Shown: positions 33,890 to 44,717 of the stretch, piece after piece
How positions within the stretch are numbered: the stretch's first letter is position 1
Layout: each line of letters opens with the position of its first letter
DNA from: Ilex aquifolium
Lineage: Eukaryota; Streptophyta; Magnoliopsida; Aquifoliales; Aquifoliaceae
Direction of reading: 5' to 3'
Assembly (NCBI GenBank): GCA_951799425.1
Contig: OX637404.1
Span: forward strand, 19,740,545 to 19,804,544
DNA length: 64,000 nucleotides
Notes under the pieces: generated by a model
What the model was told of the DNA's origin: nothing
What the model saw: the letters and a program-made list of their open reading frames with translations, nothing else
Databases searched by the model: none
Made by a program: the position numbers and the translations under genes

Positions 33890-34917
33890 AATCCCAATTG
33901 TATCATTTCAATCCCAAAATATCTCAAATAGGACTATGGATATATGTTGTAGCTGTTTTGTAGGTAACTGTGTTTTATACTGCAGTTGGTCAAAACAGTT
34001 ACACAATATATCACACACAGAGCTGAAACAGTTACTCCAAGCAGCTATCCCAAATAGATGCACTTTAACATGTAAAGTAGTACTGAAACAGTTACTCAGA
34101 AAAGGTATATTATATACACACACATTAAATACAACTAAGTCAACCAATTGTCTCATTTCAATCCCAAAACATCTCAAATAGGACTATGGATATATGGTGT
34201 AACTGTTTTGTAGGTAACTGTGTTATATACTGCAGTTGGTCAAAACAGTTACACAATATATCACACACAGAGCTGAAACAGTTACTCCAAGCAGCTACCC
34301 CAAATAGATGCACTTTAACATGTAAATTAGTACTGAAATAGTTACTCCATACAGGTATATAATATACACACACATTAAATACAACTAAGTCAACCATTTG
34401 TCTCATTTCAATCCCAAAACATCTCAAATAGGACTATGGATATATGGTGTAACTGTTTTGTAGGTAACTGTGTTATATACTGCAGTTGGTCAAAACAGTT
34501 ACACAATATATCACACACAGAGCTGAAACAGTTACTCCAAACAGTTACCCCAAATAGATGCACTTTAACATGTAAAGTAGTACTGAAACAGTTACTCAGA
34601 AAAGGTATATTATATACACACACATTAAATACAACTAAGTCAACCAATTGTCTCATTTCAATCCCAAAACATCTCAAATAGGACTATGGATATATGGTGT
34701 AACTGTTTTGTAGGTACCTGTGTTATATACTGCAGTTGGTCAAAACAGTTACAGAATATATCACACACAGAGCTGAAACAGTTTCTCCAAGCAGCTTCCC
34801 CAAATAGATGCACTTTAACATGTAAAGTAGTAATGAAACAGTTACTCAGAACAGGAATATTATATACACACACATTAAATACAACTAAGTCAACCAATTG
34901 TCTAATCTCATTCACAA
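33890..34917. repeat. four tandem copies of a 250-bp unit
   Basis: GGACTATGGA recurs at 33931, 34181, 34431 and 34681, an exact 250-bp period, with few differences between copies. Each unit has AACAGTTAC boxes, CAAATAGATGCACTTTAACA and a CAACTAAGTCAACCAATTGT segment. That last segment, inverted, matches exon 3 of the neighbouring ULP-like gene (GACAATTGGTTGACTTAGTT). A diverged single copy lies in intron 3 of that gene (about 36840-37000). On the minus strand each unit holds an 89-codon open stretch, which is a by-product of the repeat. Confidence 0.95.
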
Positions 34918-34944
34918 AACATCTAACTACATTGTTATATAGGA

Positions 34945-37900
34945 CTATTCATACATTTCCTTCAATTTCATCCTTTCATGGAAATCATTTAGTGTCCAAG
35001 AATTGGAATGGTTTAACATTTCCATCATTTCCGTCCGGAATTTTTTCACTTGTGCAGTTATCAACTTTTCTGGTATGTCTTCGTCCTTTGCAAGCTGTCT
35101 CATTATGTAGCAAACGAACAGTCCACAATCGACCCTGCATTATAGGTTTTGTTACTAACATTTCTTTGATTTTGAATGAAGTAACTTTAAAAAATAATAC
35201 GTACGAAGCTGCTCTTTGTTGTGGCATTTTCTCATACTCTGTCAGTGGAAGAACATTGTCTTAGGGGTCAATGTCAATTCCATCGGCTGCCTGCATTTCA
35301 CTAATTTTCTTTTCAACATAATCTTTCTGCATGTAAATCAATGATATATATTAGTGTTGGCTATGATACTGCAATACTCAAACAAAAACTATGGGATTCA
35401 ATTGTTTTTTACCAATAATCTTGCATCATCCAGCCACACGTCCCTCCTCACTGTTCGTGGTTTCTTAGAATTGTAGTGTGTCCAAGATCCTGCGTCAGTA
35501 TCCAACACTAACAATGTCCAATGCCAAGGTTCCACAAGGTTGTTTTGACCATTGGAATTCATGGGAAATACAAGGAATCGACGATCTCTTCCCAAAATGA
35601 GGTTTTTGTCAATTTGGTCTTTGCATATATTCATGTTTTTTGCAACGAATGTCTACAAATAACCCAATTTATGGACAATTAAATTGAAATATAACAATAT
35701 TGAAATTTAAAAAAAAATGTCAATGAACTTTAATGTACCCAACATAGACTGTTGAAGAAGAAGCAACGTTTTTTATACGTTAACTGCTCGTTGTAAGCAT
35801 CAAGTTCAAGCAGCATATCTCCCCAGCAATCTATAATCTGTTACAATGTATAAAACAATGTTCTAAACAGTACTTGGTGCATGCAAATAGATTACATGAA
35901 AAACCTTTTAAGTGGACAATATTGTGATGTGGACAAAAAAATGACTAAGTTTAATACGTACACTGTTGTACAGTTCACATCCTCCAACCAGTTTCAATGC
36001 GTCTACAACATTTATGTAGTTTCCAATTGAAACCCCGGACCAAATTGGTGTCCTATATGGTCAGAGCATAGTCATATAAGGTAAGTTCATTTTTTTGAAT
36101 AAAAGTATAGTGAGTAAAATCATGTATTTCAATGAAAAACCAGTAGCATATAATACATAAATGTAAGAATATATAATATACTTACGTTGGTCCTTCTGTA
36201 TTATTGATTTGTTGTAATTGATCATAGATAGGCCGATTCGTTTTCTGACAAATGGTCCACAACCTTGCAATTTCCTTATTGATTTTCGCTTGTTCTTTCG
36301 CTGCACTGATCTTGTCTGCTTCATCCTGTAGGGTGATAATTGACTGTGACCCCTCAATGTGTCCCTTTCCCTTTTTCTTTTTGTTGTACTCGTAATCCTC
36401 AAGTATTTTTCTCTTTCTCTCTTTGGTCTTCAGCTTTCGGACCATTGAAGTTTGACCAATTTTTGCACTGTCATTAGGATTGATGGTATTCAGATTCTGA
36501 GTGATGCTGTGCACTGTCAACTCATTTATTTGATCTATTAATTCTGCATTTTCAGCTTCCAATACTATGACATTCTCTTTTAATGTCACATTTTCAGCCT
36601 CAATTGACACTTTTTCATTATGCACTGTATGCACCAATGTCTCAAGTTGGACGATTTTTGCATCTCGATCAACTATTTGCAACATTGAAACTGTAATCTG
36701 TGATGATTGAACTTGATCATCTGATGGAATCTCCCCTTGCACTTCAGTTTGCTGCATGAACTCATTATGAAAATACCAGTTAACCAATTCATTACACAAT
36801 TAACAAAAAACAGTTACATAACAATCACAAAAAAAACAGTTACACCATATAAGTTACACAGGGTTGAAACAGTCACTCAAACATGAGCACCAAATAGATG
36901 CACTTTAACATGTAACAAAAGTATATAGCCACAGTTACAAAATTCAGATATAGTATAGATACAGACATTAACTTCAACTAAGTCAACCGATTGTATGTTT
37001 ATCTCGAAAACTTTCAACTGCAGCTCAAATATGGAGATTCATGTATGGTGTAACTGTGTTGGATCTAACTTTTGTTATCTAATGCATCTGGACAAAACAG
37101 TTAACCCACAGAGTTACACTGTACTAGATATTACAATAGTTACACAAACACAAAATGTTAAGAATTCAAAACAGTTACTCATTTTTTTTCAAGAATGATT
37201 GCACCACATTGTTAGATATATTTCCTCATGAATTAGTAAAATGTAACATGTTAATCCAAATACAGTTATACCACACAGGGCTGAACTTGTAAATAACTAT
37301 ACTGAAACAGTTACACAATTCAGTTATAATATGGATACACACAGAAAATGGCTCACAAAACTATGGAACAAATTCCCACATATATTATAACAGTTAATTT
37401 TATATATACCTTGTGATGTCCCATGTCAACACTGTCTTGCATGTGTCTTTTCAACTCTTCATTCTCATTGGCCAATTCGGCAATCTTTTGTTGGTTTAAT
37501 TTGTCCTTTACAATCAACTCAGCAACAATCTTTTGAAATTCATCTCTCTCTCTCATAATCTTGTCCTTTTCACTGTCAATCCAAACCTCTTGTTCTCTTG
37601 GCTGTATATCTGTTGGTTGGGTCACATTAACTTCAACTAAGTCAACCAATTGTCCCATTTCATTTGAAAATTCATCATCACCAATTGATGTCTTTCCAAC
37701 AGCTTTTTCTTCTGTTTCAAGTGTGTCAATTTCATCTAACTGCTGCTCCATTGGTTTTTTCAATTCCTTTACTGCCTTTTTTTTCGATGATATAAACATT
37801 TTCTCTTCCTTAGTTCTCTTCAGTCTCTGCTTCATGATCTGAGGATAAAAATAAACTTAATTAACAAACATTAACATAGTTACATTTTCAAAACAGTTAC

Positions 37901-38922
37901 AATTTATATGGATTATAATTTATGAACTGAGACTTACCTCACTTGCCATAATGTTGGCCAAACCTTTTTGCTTGATTGCCCTATTCAGACTTGGTAAGTT
38001 CCATTTGAGGAACCGAGGAAATGGCCGCTCTGTGCTGAGGGTTAACATGCAGGTGTGTTCACACAGCCAATACTGCAACATACAGCATTATGATTATTAT
38101 ATCATATTTGTTGATATCAAATTAATTTAAATACTCAAATATATATATTTCTTATATTAATACACTTACTGGTATTAGGAGGACGCATCCATTTATAGAC
38201 GATGGCGTTTCCTTCTTCTTCTTCAATGATGAAATTAGAGTATCCGTTATAGCTTCGGACCAATTGTATTTTGTACATGCATCCAAATTTTCAATATATG
38301 GTACCAACCCCCAACTCATTGTGTTTCCCGTTACTGGGGAAAAAAGTGTTGCGATCAGATACAAATATAATAATCTAGCCAAGTCATCATACCCATTCTC
38401 ACTGTCCAATCCCGACGCATGTTGCAGCTTGCTTCTTATCAACGTAGCTGTTAACCTTCGATCTTTCTTGAACCATCGTTCTGTAAAGGGTGTAACTGAT
38501 TTTCCATGTATCGTCCAATCAATTTTTTCACACCCATCTTGTATCCCAAATATTAGGGTGACATCATTAGGTTGCAATCTCAATTTTTTGCTCTCGATAT
38601 TGAATCTTGATGTATCTGAATTGAAACATAACAGAATTTCAAGAATGCAGCTATCACTTTTACGGCACCATGTCTTGTCCAATGTTTGGTCAATTATACA
38701 TTCAAAAAGCAGCCAGAATGGGGTCTTTTGCAACGATGTCTTGTGATAATCATTTATATGAAGCTCTTCAATTGCCCTGATGATGGCAAGCATATTTGAT
38801 CTGTATTGAGGGGTGTATTTTGCACCAGTGACTTTTGCATTTGTTGCTTGTAACTCTTTCTGTGGATTTTTTTTGCTGCCCCTTACAACAGGTTTGTGTT
38901 TTGCAGTTTTTTTGTTCGCCAT
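34945..38922 (-). pseudogene. Ulp1/C48-type cysteine protease gene of the MULE, nine exons, one in-frame stop
   Basis: Nine minus-strand exons join in phase: 38922-38170, 38072-37938, 37838-37410, 36751-36186, 36052-35962, 35837-35739, 35652-35413, 35326-35205 and 35134-34945 (874 codons). The N-terminal 250 residues resemble the DUF1985/plant mobile-type domain of transposon ULP proteins (FGIQDG, LLYLYLIATLFSPVTGNTMS). Exons 3 and 4 are Glu/Lys-rich coiled coils. Exons 7-9 hold the C48 peptidase: His about 735 (PWHWTLLVLD), the YNS motif where SUMO proteases often have DS, and Cys about 815 (VDCGLFVCYIMRQL) with PQQR before it. Homologues cut SUMO-like tags; the role in transposition is unknown. 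Codon 793 is TAA (35261-35263), before the catalytic Cys, so this copy is probably dead. Confidence 0.85.
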
Positions 38923-40126
38923 CACCTGTTTAATGAATCAACAGTGTTACGGGTTTCATATAGTTATATATGGTATAACTATATTTTCACTAACAATTAT
39001 TCCACAAATTGGTAACCCCTTAATTCATTAGAATGAAATTCACATAATATTGTAAAAGCAACACAGATTAAACCAATAAACAGAAACACAATTATAGATA
39101 CTAAGTACAATTACCAATAGCATATATAAGAATGTAATACTTCATACATTGATTAGTTTCTCAATACAGTTACAATCATACAGTTATTGATCATTAAACC
39201 ATATAATATATAATTAAGGGGAAAATAGTATAATGTACTTATAATATATACAGTTACCAATAACATATATCAGGGTTGAATGATTTCATATACAAGATAG
39301 TTACTCAATACAGTTACAATTATTCATCTTTGGATATTAACTGTTTGTAATTTGTAATCACAAATAAGTTACTTAAAAACATTTGAATATTAGCAGCAAT
39401 AAAATTTGAAACTGCATTGTAAGGTCAAAACAGTATCAACCATTAATTTTTGAATATTAACAGTTTGTAATTTGTCTGTAAAAATAGTTACATAAAACAG
39501 TTACCCAATTTTTTAACAAATTAAGTTACTTAATCGTAAATTATAAACCTACAATTTGTTAATATCAATTCACCAAAATAGGGTTTTTTTCCCCAAAATC
39601 AAACAACACAGATTGTGGAATCTAGAAAATTAGTGAACGAAAAATAAACCCAAACACTAATATCACCAGAAATTTTCGGAGAAGTTATTGTCGGAGACGA
39701 TGTAGTTGATTTTCCGTATGCGCAGATTCAGAGATTTGAGGAGAAGATTCAGAAACCTCGCCTCGCAATGCTCTTGTTTAAAGACCATAAACAGTATGTA
39801 GCATTCGGAATGATGGACGATAAACAGTAAATTGAAACCTATTTTCACAGAGATGAAGAACTCTCACAGGGATGGCTGCTCTGGAATTCCAATAGACATA
39901 CTAACCGTCTGTCGAAGAAGATGGATGAAGATAATTAAATGTCCTCTTTTCCCTCCCATTACACGATACTTGCCAAAAAAAACGGAAGGAATGTCAAACA
40001 GTTTCCATATTTTTTCTTTTTACCAATGGCAATATCGGTATTTTTTAAAAAAGTGCACTTCTAACTAAATAAGTTTTTGTTTTGTATTTTTACCTAAATA
40101 AGTCCCAAAAATTGTACCGGCTTCTA

Positions 40127-40702
40127 AAATTACCAATACTAGAGAAATATTTGAAAATTTTTCATATTATATTTTCAAATTAAATAGAAAATCACAAAAT
40201 TTTTTAACTTCAGATTACTCAGTACATTTGAGTTATCTTGTCATCGGTATGTTTATTAATTTTTTTCTCTACAAATTGTCAGTTATTCATGAAATATAAT
40301 TTTGGTTGGTTTAAAATGAGATAGAGAAATTAATTTTAATTGTACATTTTGAAAGAGAGTGATATGCTTAATTTAAATAGAACTTGTAATTTTTTTTTTC
40401 AGTTAAACATATTTGTATTAAATTCAAATATTATTGTGTGGCTAATGAGTTGGACTCTTGGGCCCAACTCTCTTTAGCATTTCTTAGTTGGTTAGGACTT
40501 TTTAGGTCTTATCTTTATGGTCAGAATTTTTTATTGGGTTTTTTAGGTGTGGGTACAATTTTTAAGACTTATTTAGGCAAAAGTGTATGGATAAGTTGTT
40601 TATTCATTTAAGTACAATTTTTATAAAACTTGTTTGGTTTAGGTACAAAATTCAAATGAATTAAAATCCTTTTTACCTAAACACCCTCCCTTAAATTATG
40701 CA
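40127..40702 (+). repeat. direct repeat R2 (partner 29697-30271)
   Basis: It repeats the left flank and left terminus of the MULE immediately after the MULE's right end, so the order is flank, MULE, flank, second MULE. A short indel (TTATTGGGTTTTTT) and a few substitutions distinguish it from R1. Confidence 0.92.
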
Positions 40703-40941
40703 TTTTTAATTGGTAGTTATACATTTAATCAAATATGTCAAGATTTCATTAGATTCTTTCACTATCTCTCCCCTATTTTCTCTCCATCTCTCTCTCTCTT
40801 TCCCCTTTACTTTCCCTATCTCTCCCCTATTTTCTCTCTATATCTATCATGATAATTTATTTTATTTTCAAATATGTAAATATTTGATTTATTTTTTCAT
40901 CTCTCTCCCCTATTTTCTCTCTCTCCCCTTATTTTCTGTAA

Positions 40942-40943
<2 letters not shown>

Positions 40944-40992
<49 letters not shown>
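40944..40992. repeat. (TA)n microsatellite
   Basis: About 24 TA units lie in the left arm of the fold-back MULE. Confidence 0.98.
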
Positions 40993-40993
<1 letters not shown>

Positions 40994-41572
40994 ACATAAT
41001 TATATCAACATTATAACAACATAATTACACTAATCAGTTACAATTATCTTATAATACACCAAACAGTTACACAAATTTATAATATCAACCCAATTTGTCA
41101 TTCAATTGTTTACATAAACTGAATAGTTGCACTATTTAGTATCGCGACATCGTTACACCAATCATATATATCAAATTTAGTATAATGATAAAGTCTTTTG
41201 TATAATGATAAACCCAATTTGATGTATATAATTGATGTAACCATGTCGTGATACTAAATGGTGTAACTCGTTGATTTATGTAAATAACAAAATGACAAAT
41301 TGAGTTGGTGTTGTAATTTCGTATAATTATTTAGTATAACTGTTTAGTTTATTAGAATACATGAGTAACTGTTTAGTGTATTATAGGGTAATTATAACTA
41401 ATTGGTGTAACTGATTAGTATAATTGTGTTGTGTAACATTGATATAAGGAGAGAGAAAAAGGAAGAGAATAAGGAAATAAGGGGAGGAGTGAGAGAGAGA
41501 GAAAAAAAAATAAGGGGAAAGAGAGATGAAAAAATTAAATCAAATCTTTACATATTTAAAAAAAATTTATCA

Positions 41573-41576
<4 letters not shown>

Positions 41577-41616
<40 letters not shown>
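41577..41616. repeat. (GA)n microsatellite
   Basis: About 20 GA units lie in the right arm of the fold-back MULE, opposite the CT-rich left arm. Confidence 0.97.
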
Positions 41617-41620
<4 letters not shown>

Positions 41621-41907
41621 GATAGAGAGAAAATAGGAAAGAGAGAGTGAAAGAGTAATGAAGAGAGAAGAGAGAGAGTAATGGAGTAATAAATACCCTT
41701 TTAGTCTTTTTTCAAAAAAATGCACTTAGGGCCAAATAAGTTTTTTTAATGTAGTTTAGCTCAAATAAGTCTAAATTTTTGTACCGGCTTCTAAATTACC
41801 CTTTTTTATTTAGATAATACTTTAAGGCCTATGAAATTTGGGGGCCTTCTATCATTGGTGAGGCCTAAAGCCCCTGCTTTAATTCCTATATTGTTGGGCC
41901 GGCTCTG

Positions 41908-44629
41908 AACGACATACATAATGAAATAAACAAACAATTGTGTAATTTAATTCAAACAAATAAAATTTTATCCGAACAAACAATAGTGATTCTTTTCTTC
42001 TTAATTGCATGAATTCATTTTCTATGCCCTCTTTCCCATTTTCTCTCCATGGGGCTCTACACAAAGAGTTAGCTCTCTTATTTTTCTTACAGGTTAAAAA
42101 TCATCCCACTTACATTCAAGGCAGGTGACTTGCTGCCAATGTCTGTTAATTTTACTCACCTCTATATTAAGCATGAGTTATTCCTTTCCTTGTAGCCTAC
42201 ACTAACCAAAGATTATTGATTTGGTACCTCTTTTCACTTATATGTGAGCTCTTCTGTTCCCCAATTTTGCTTGCCTTGCCTCTTTTGATTCTTTGCTTGT
42301 CCTTAAAATTTCATTGACAGCTTCTGCAGTAGCTTATCGATCATCGAAGTGGATTTCATGTCCGGCCTCTATATAAAGAGGTGCAGGCCCGATCTGTGGA
42401 GCACCGCACCCGAGACCCACTTCTCTTCCTACTCCCACTTTCCTTCTGAATATATGACTGTTTAGTATTGACTAGCTTGCTGGTGGATCAAACTTATGCT
42501 TCCACTTTTAATGCATATAATCTTTTTGCAAACATATTGGATGAATATCATGGATAAAATCATAATCTTATTCTCTTGCCCTGTGTTCTAAATTTTGCAC
42601 TCAGGACCAAGCAAGTTTGGATTTGGGAAAATTTCCTAGTTAAAAGTGAGATTCAAATGACCAACTTACTATATAATATGTTCATTTGTTATGAGAGTGT
42701 GGTGCTACTTGCACTTCCCTTTGAGATTCCTGTTAGACATTTCAATAATGTGTATATTTGTAACCCTTCATTTATTGTATTGAATGGGTGCCTTTCCATG
42801 AAACAGTGCTTTTTAATGAATGACTGTCTTTTACATATTTTCTTATGAAGAGTCTATCTTTTCATGAAATGATATCTTCTAGTAAAAAAGTGTCTTTGCA
42901 CCTCTTCATTCTCTGTAAATGGGAGTGCATTCATCCCATTTCTTATACACCAAAATTATTTCTATTCTTTCTCCTCCCAAAACTCTCTTGCTTTCTTATT
43001 AGATCTAGCCATGGTAGCTAGTCGAATGTGGGAGATAATATAACTCATTTCCTTTAGGACTCGGCATTCACTTCTTGACTCTATCTATTCTAGTTGAGTA
43101 AGGGAGGCTTCTTGTGACAAACAACTTTAGCCGCTCTTTCCTTCTGATCTAGACCTACCCTGGTCTATGCTCATCCATCCTTTCCTTTTTCCTAGGACGT
43201 ATCAACATATTGATGGGAATAAGAGCAAGTGGTAAGTGAGGCAATTCCTTTCGATAGTAGATCAGAGTCAAATATCTCTTTTCAAAAGCGAAGTCGTAAC
43301 TTATTCCATTCGAAAGGCGCTCCCGGCATTCTTCTTCTTTTATTCTGAAAGTTATTGGAAGAGCGGCAAATTTGTTTTAAAGATAGTGAATGCATTCGAT
43401 GCATTGGATTCTAGATTTTATCTTTGTCTCCATTATTTGACTTGCACCTTCCAACACTTCCTACTTTCCCGGTTACAAACTTAAAACTGCAAACCTTTTG
43501 GATATTTGGGATATAATATGTGAAATGTCGGGGCTTACAATGTACAATATTTTATGTTTTGGACTAGATCTGTACGACTTTTAAACACATTCAATGCAAA
43601 TTTAGATTCAAAATAAAATTTTTTTTTGTCAATATGGACTTTAAAACAAAATTCAATGCATATTTGAATATTGAAAATTTTATACAAATTCGGATTTAAA
43701 TTAATTGAAATATGATCCTTTGCCAAGTTTTTTTTTTGTTTTTTTTTTTTCAGTTCAGATCCTTTGCCAAGTCTAGAAAGTCTCTCATTTATCAGCTGAT
43801 CCATGGTCTATGGGCCACTTGAATTTTACACATCAACATTTTCCATCCAAATGCATGTTCATGTTTCAATATAGGACCTCGAGGAAGATTATGGTACCGG
43901 ATAAGGTATCGTACCAAAAGTTATAATATTTTAAAGTTAAGTTATATTAACTCTAAAGTTCATCATCGATCACAAAATCAATCAATCAAGAACAATTATA
44001 ATTTTTAAAGGTGAAGTTACTACTTTAATTAAGTAAAACTAATAAAAGAGAAGATACAATTAATTAAAATAATTCATGACCTGAATTATCTCAAGTCGAA
44101 GAATCAAAATTTTATTTCGAAACGTTGTCGTTTCTAAAGAGACTGAAATATATTAGTAATGGAATCGAAATTCTAATACTTCGAGGTGTTTCATAATGTT
44201 TCGAGGTGTTTTATAATGTTTCAATGCATTTACATAATTATTTCAAAATGTTTCAAGGTATTTCAAGATAATTTGGTATATATTTCTAACAATATTTTGG
44301 AAAAAAAAATTCTTAAATTTTTTATTTTTTTCATTCTCTTTATAAAACGGGTCAAAACTTTCTAAAAAACTTAGAAACATTTTCGTCGCCTAGGTGACTG
44401 AAACAATGCACCGAAGTAAAATTTTAATCCTTAATCTCAACTAATTATAACTTTAGTAACTCTTTATAATACCCAAAAAAAAAAAAAAATTAGTACCTTA
44501 GTTTTATCCTAGGCTCTCTATTAATATAAGGAGATCTGGAAGCACAACAGCCCATATGAGGTTTAAGTGGGCCATGGTTCTGGTAAATAACAGTTAAATA
44601 GCGTTATTCAGGAGTTGTGTTCAAACCAA
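41908..44629. other. spacer; possible organelle-derived stretch around 42960-43480
   Basis: No gene is recognised. 41908-41915 is the right hAT target duplication. At 42382-42396 CTCTATATAAAGAGG forms a palindromic TATA-like box before GC-richer DNA. The 42960-43480 part has a more even composition and wording (AAAGCGAAGTCGTAACTTAT, CGAAAGGCGCTCCCGGC) that reminds me of plant mitochondrial spacer DNA, but I cannot prove it. At 44175-44270 there are three or four degenerate copies of a TTTCGAGGTGTTTCATAATG-like unit. Confidence 0.35.
44175..44270. repeat. short degenerate tandem repeat
   Basis: The unit TTTCGAGGTGTTTCATAATG is followed by TTTCGAGGTGTTTTATAATG, and then by weaker TTTCAATGCATTT and TTTCAAGGTATTTC units. 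Confidence 0.7.
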
Positions 44630-44701
44630 GTCGTTGTAGTATAGTGGTGAGTATTCCCGCCTGTCACGCGGGTGACCCGGGTTCGATCCCCGGCAACGGC
44701 G
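44630..44701 (+). tRNA. tRNA-Asp (GUC)
   Basis: The 72-nt gene starts GTCGTTGTAGTATAGTGGTG and ends CCCCGGCAACGGCG. The anticodon loop CCTGTCACG has GTC. The internal promoters are visible: an A box in TAGTATAGTGG and a B box GGTTCGATCC. The acceptor stem GTCGTTG pairs with CAACGGC. No intron is present and CCA is not encoded, as expected for a nuclear gene. Confidence 0.97.
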
Positions 44702-44712
44702 TTGCACAATTC

Positions 44713-44717
44713 TTTTT
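44713..44717 (+). terminator. RNA polymerase III terminator of tRNA-Asp
   Basis: A run of five T lies 12 bases after the tRNA, with a second T run at about 44725-44729 as backup. Confidence 0.75.

Larger units (their letters stand above)
30108..40126. mobile_element. Mutator-like element of the Kaonashi/ULP type
   Basis: The ends are inverted: the left reads TAGGTGTAGGTACAATTTTT then AAGACTTATTTAGGCAAAA. The right, inverted, reads TTTTAGAAGCCGGTACAATT then TTTGGGACTTATTTAGGTAAAA. The element carries a MuDR-type transposase gene (31246-33707, +) and a Ulp1-type protease gene (34945-38922, -) that converge. Plant MULEs carrying ULP-like genes are known (Kaonashi elements in Arabidopsis, CUMULE in melon). 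Each gene here has one in-frame stop but is otherwise consistent. The exact outer ends are uncertain by about 10 bp, and no clear 9-bp duplication was seen because the flank itself is duplicated. Confidence 0.8.
40539..41797. mobile_element. 1.26-kb fold-back (long-TIR) Mutator-like element
   Basis: It begins with the same TTTTTTAGGTGTGGGTACAA terminus as the large MULE and ends GTACCGGCTTCTAAATTACC, the inverse terminus. The arms are imperfect inverse copies of each other almost to a centre near 41195. CT-rich DNA with a TTCAAATATGTAAATATTTG segment on the left (40740-40940) answers GA-rich DNA with CTTTACATATTTAAAAAAAA on the right (41450-41690). ATTTAGTATCGCGACATCGT answers TGTCGTGATACTAAATGG nearer the centre. 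No coding sequence is seen; it is non-autonomous. Confidence 0.75.
29189..41907. mobile_element. hAT-type transposon shell containing nested Mutator-like elements
   Basis: The left end CAGGGGTGGCTC and the right end GGGCCGGCTCTG (inverse CAGAGCCGGCCC) form short TIRs of the CAGRGSYGGCYC type seen in plant hAT elements. They are flanked by an 8-bp target duplication AATGACAT / AACGACAT (29181-29188 and 41908-41915). Both arms hold AGGCCTAAAGC and TAGGCCTT words. The shell's own DNA appears to be only about 29189-29696 and 41797-41907; the rest is the MULE complex. No hAT transposase is visible, so the shell was a non-autonomous copy. Confidence 0.75.

Noticed and set aside
33908-34677. Three nearly identical 89-codon minus-strand ORFs
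   Set aside because: They are one open stretch repeated by the 250-bp tandem array.
38264-38746. A 160-codon plus-strand ORF
   Set aside because: It is the opposite strand of ULP exon 1, which is supported by nine consistent exon phases.
29697-40702. The 575-bp direct repeats as LTRs of a retroelement
   Set aside because: They lack TG...CA ends and a primer-binding site. They contain the MULE terminus, and the DNA between them encodes a transposase and a ULP-like protease, not gag-pol.
42382-42396. A palindromic CTCTATATAAAGAGG as a promoter
   Set aside because: No coding region or RNA gene follows it within a reasonable distance on either strand.
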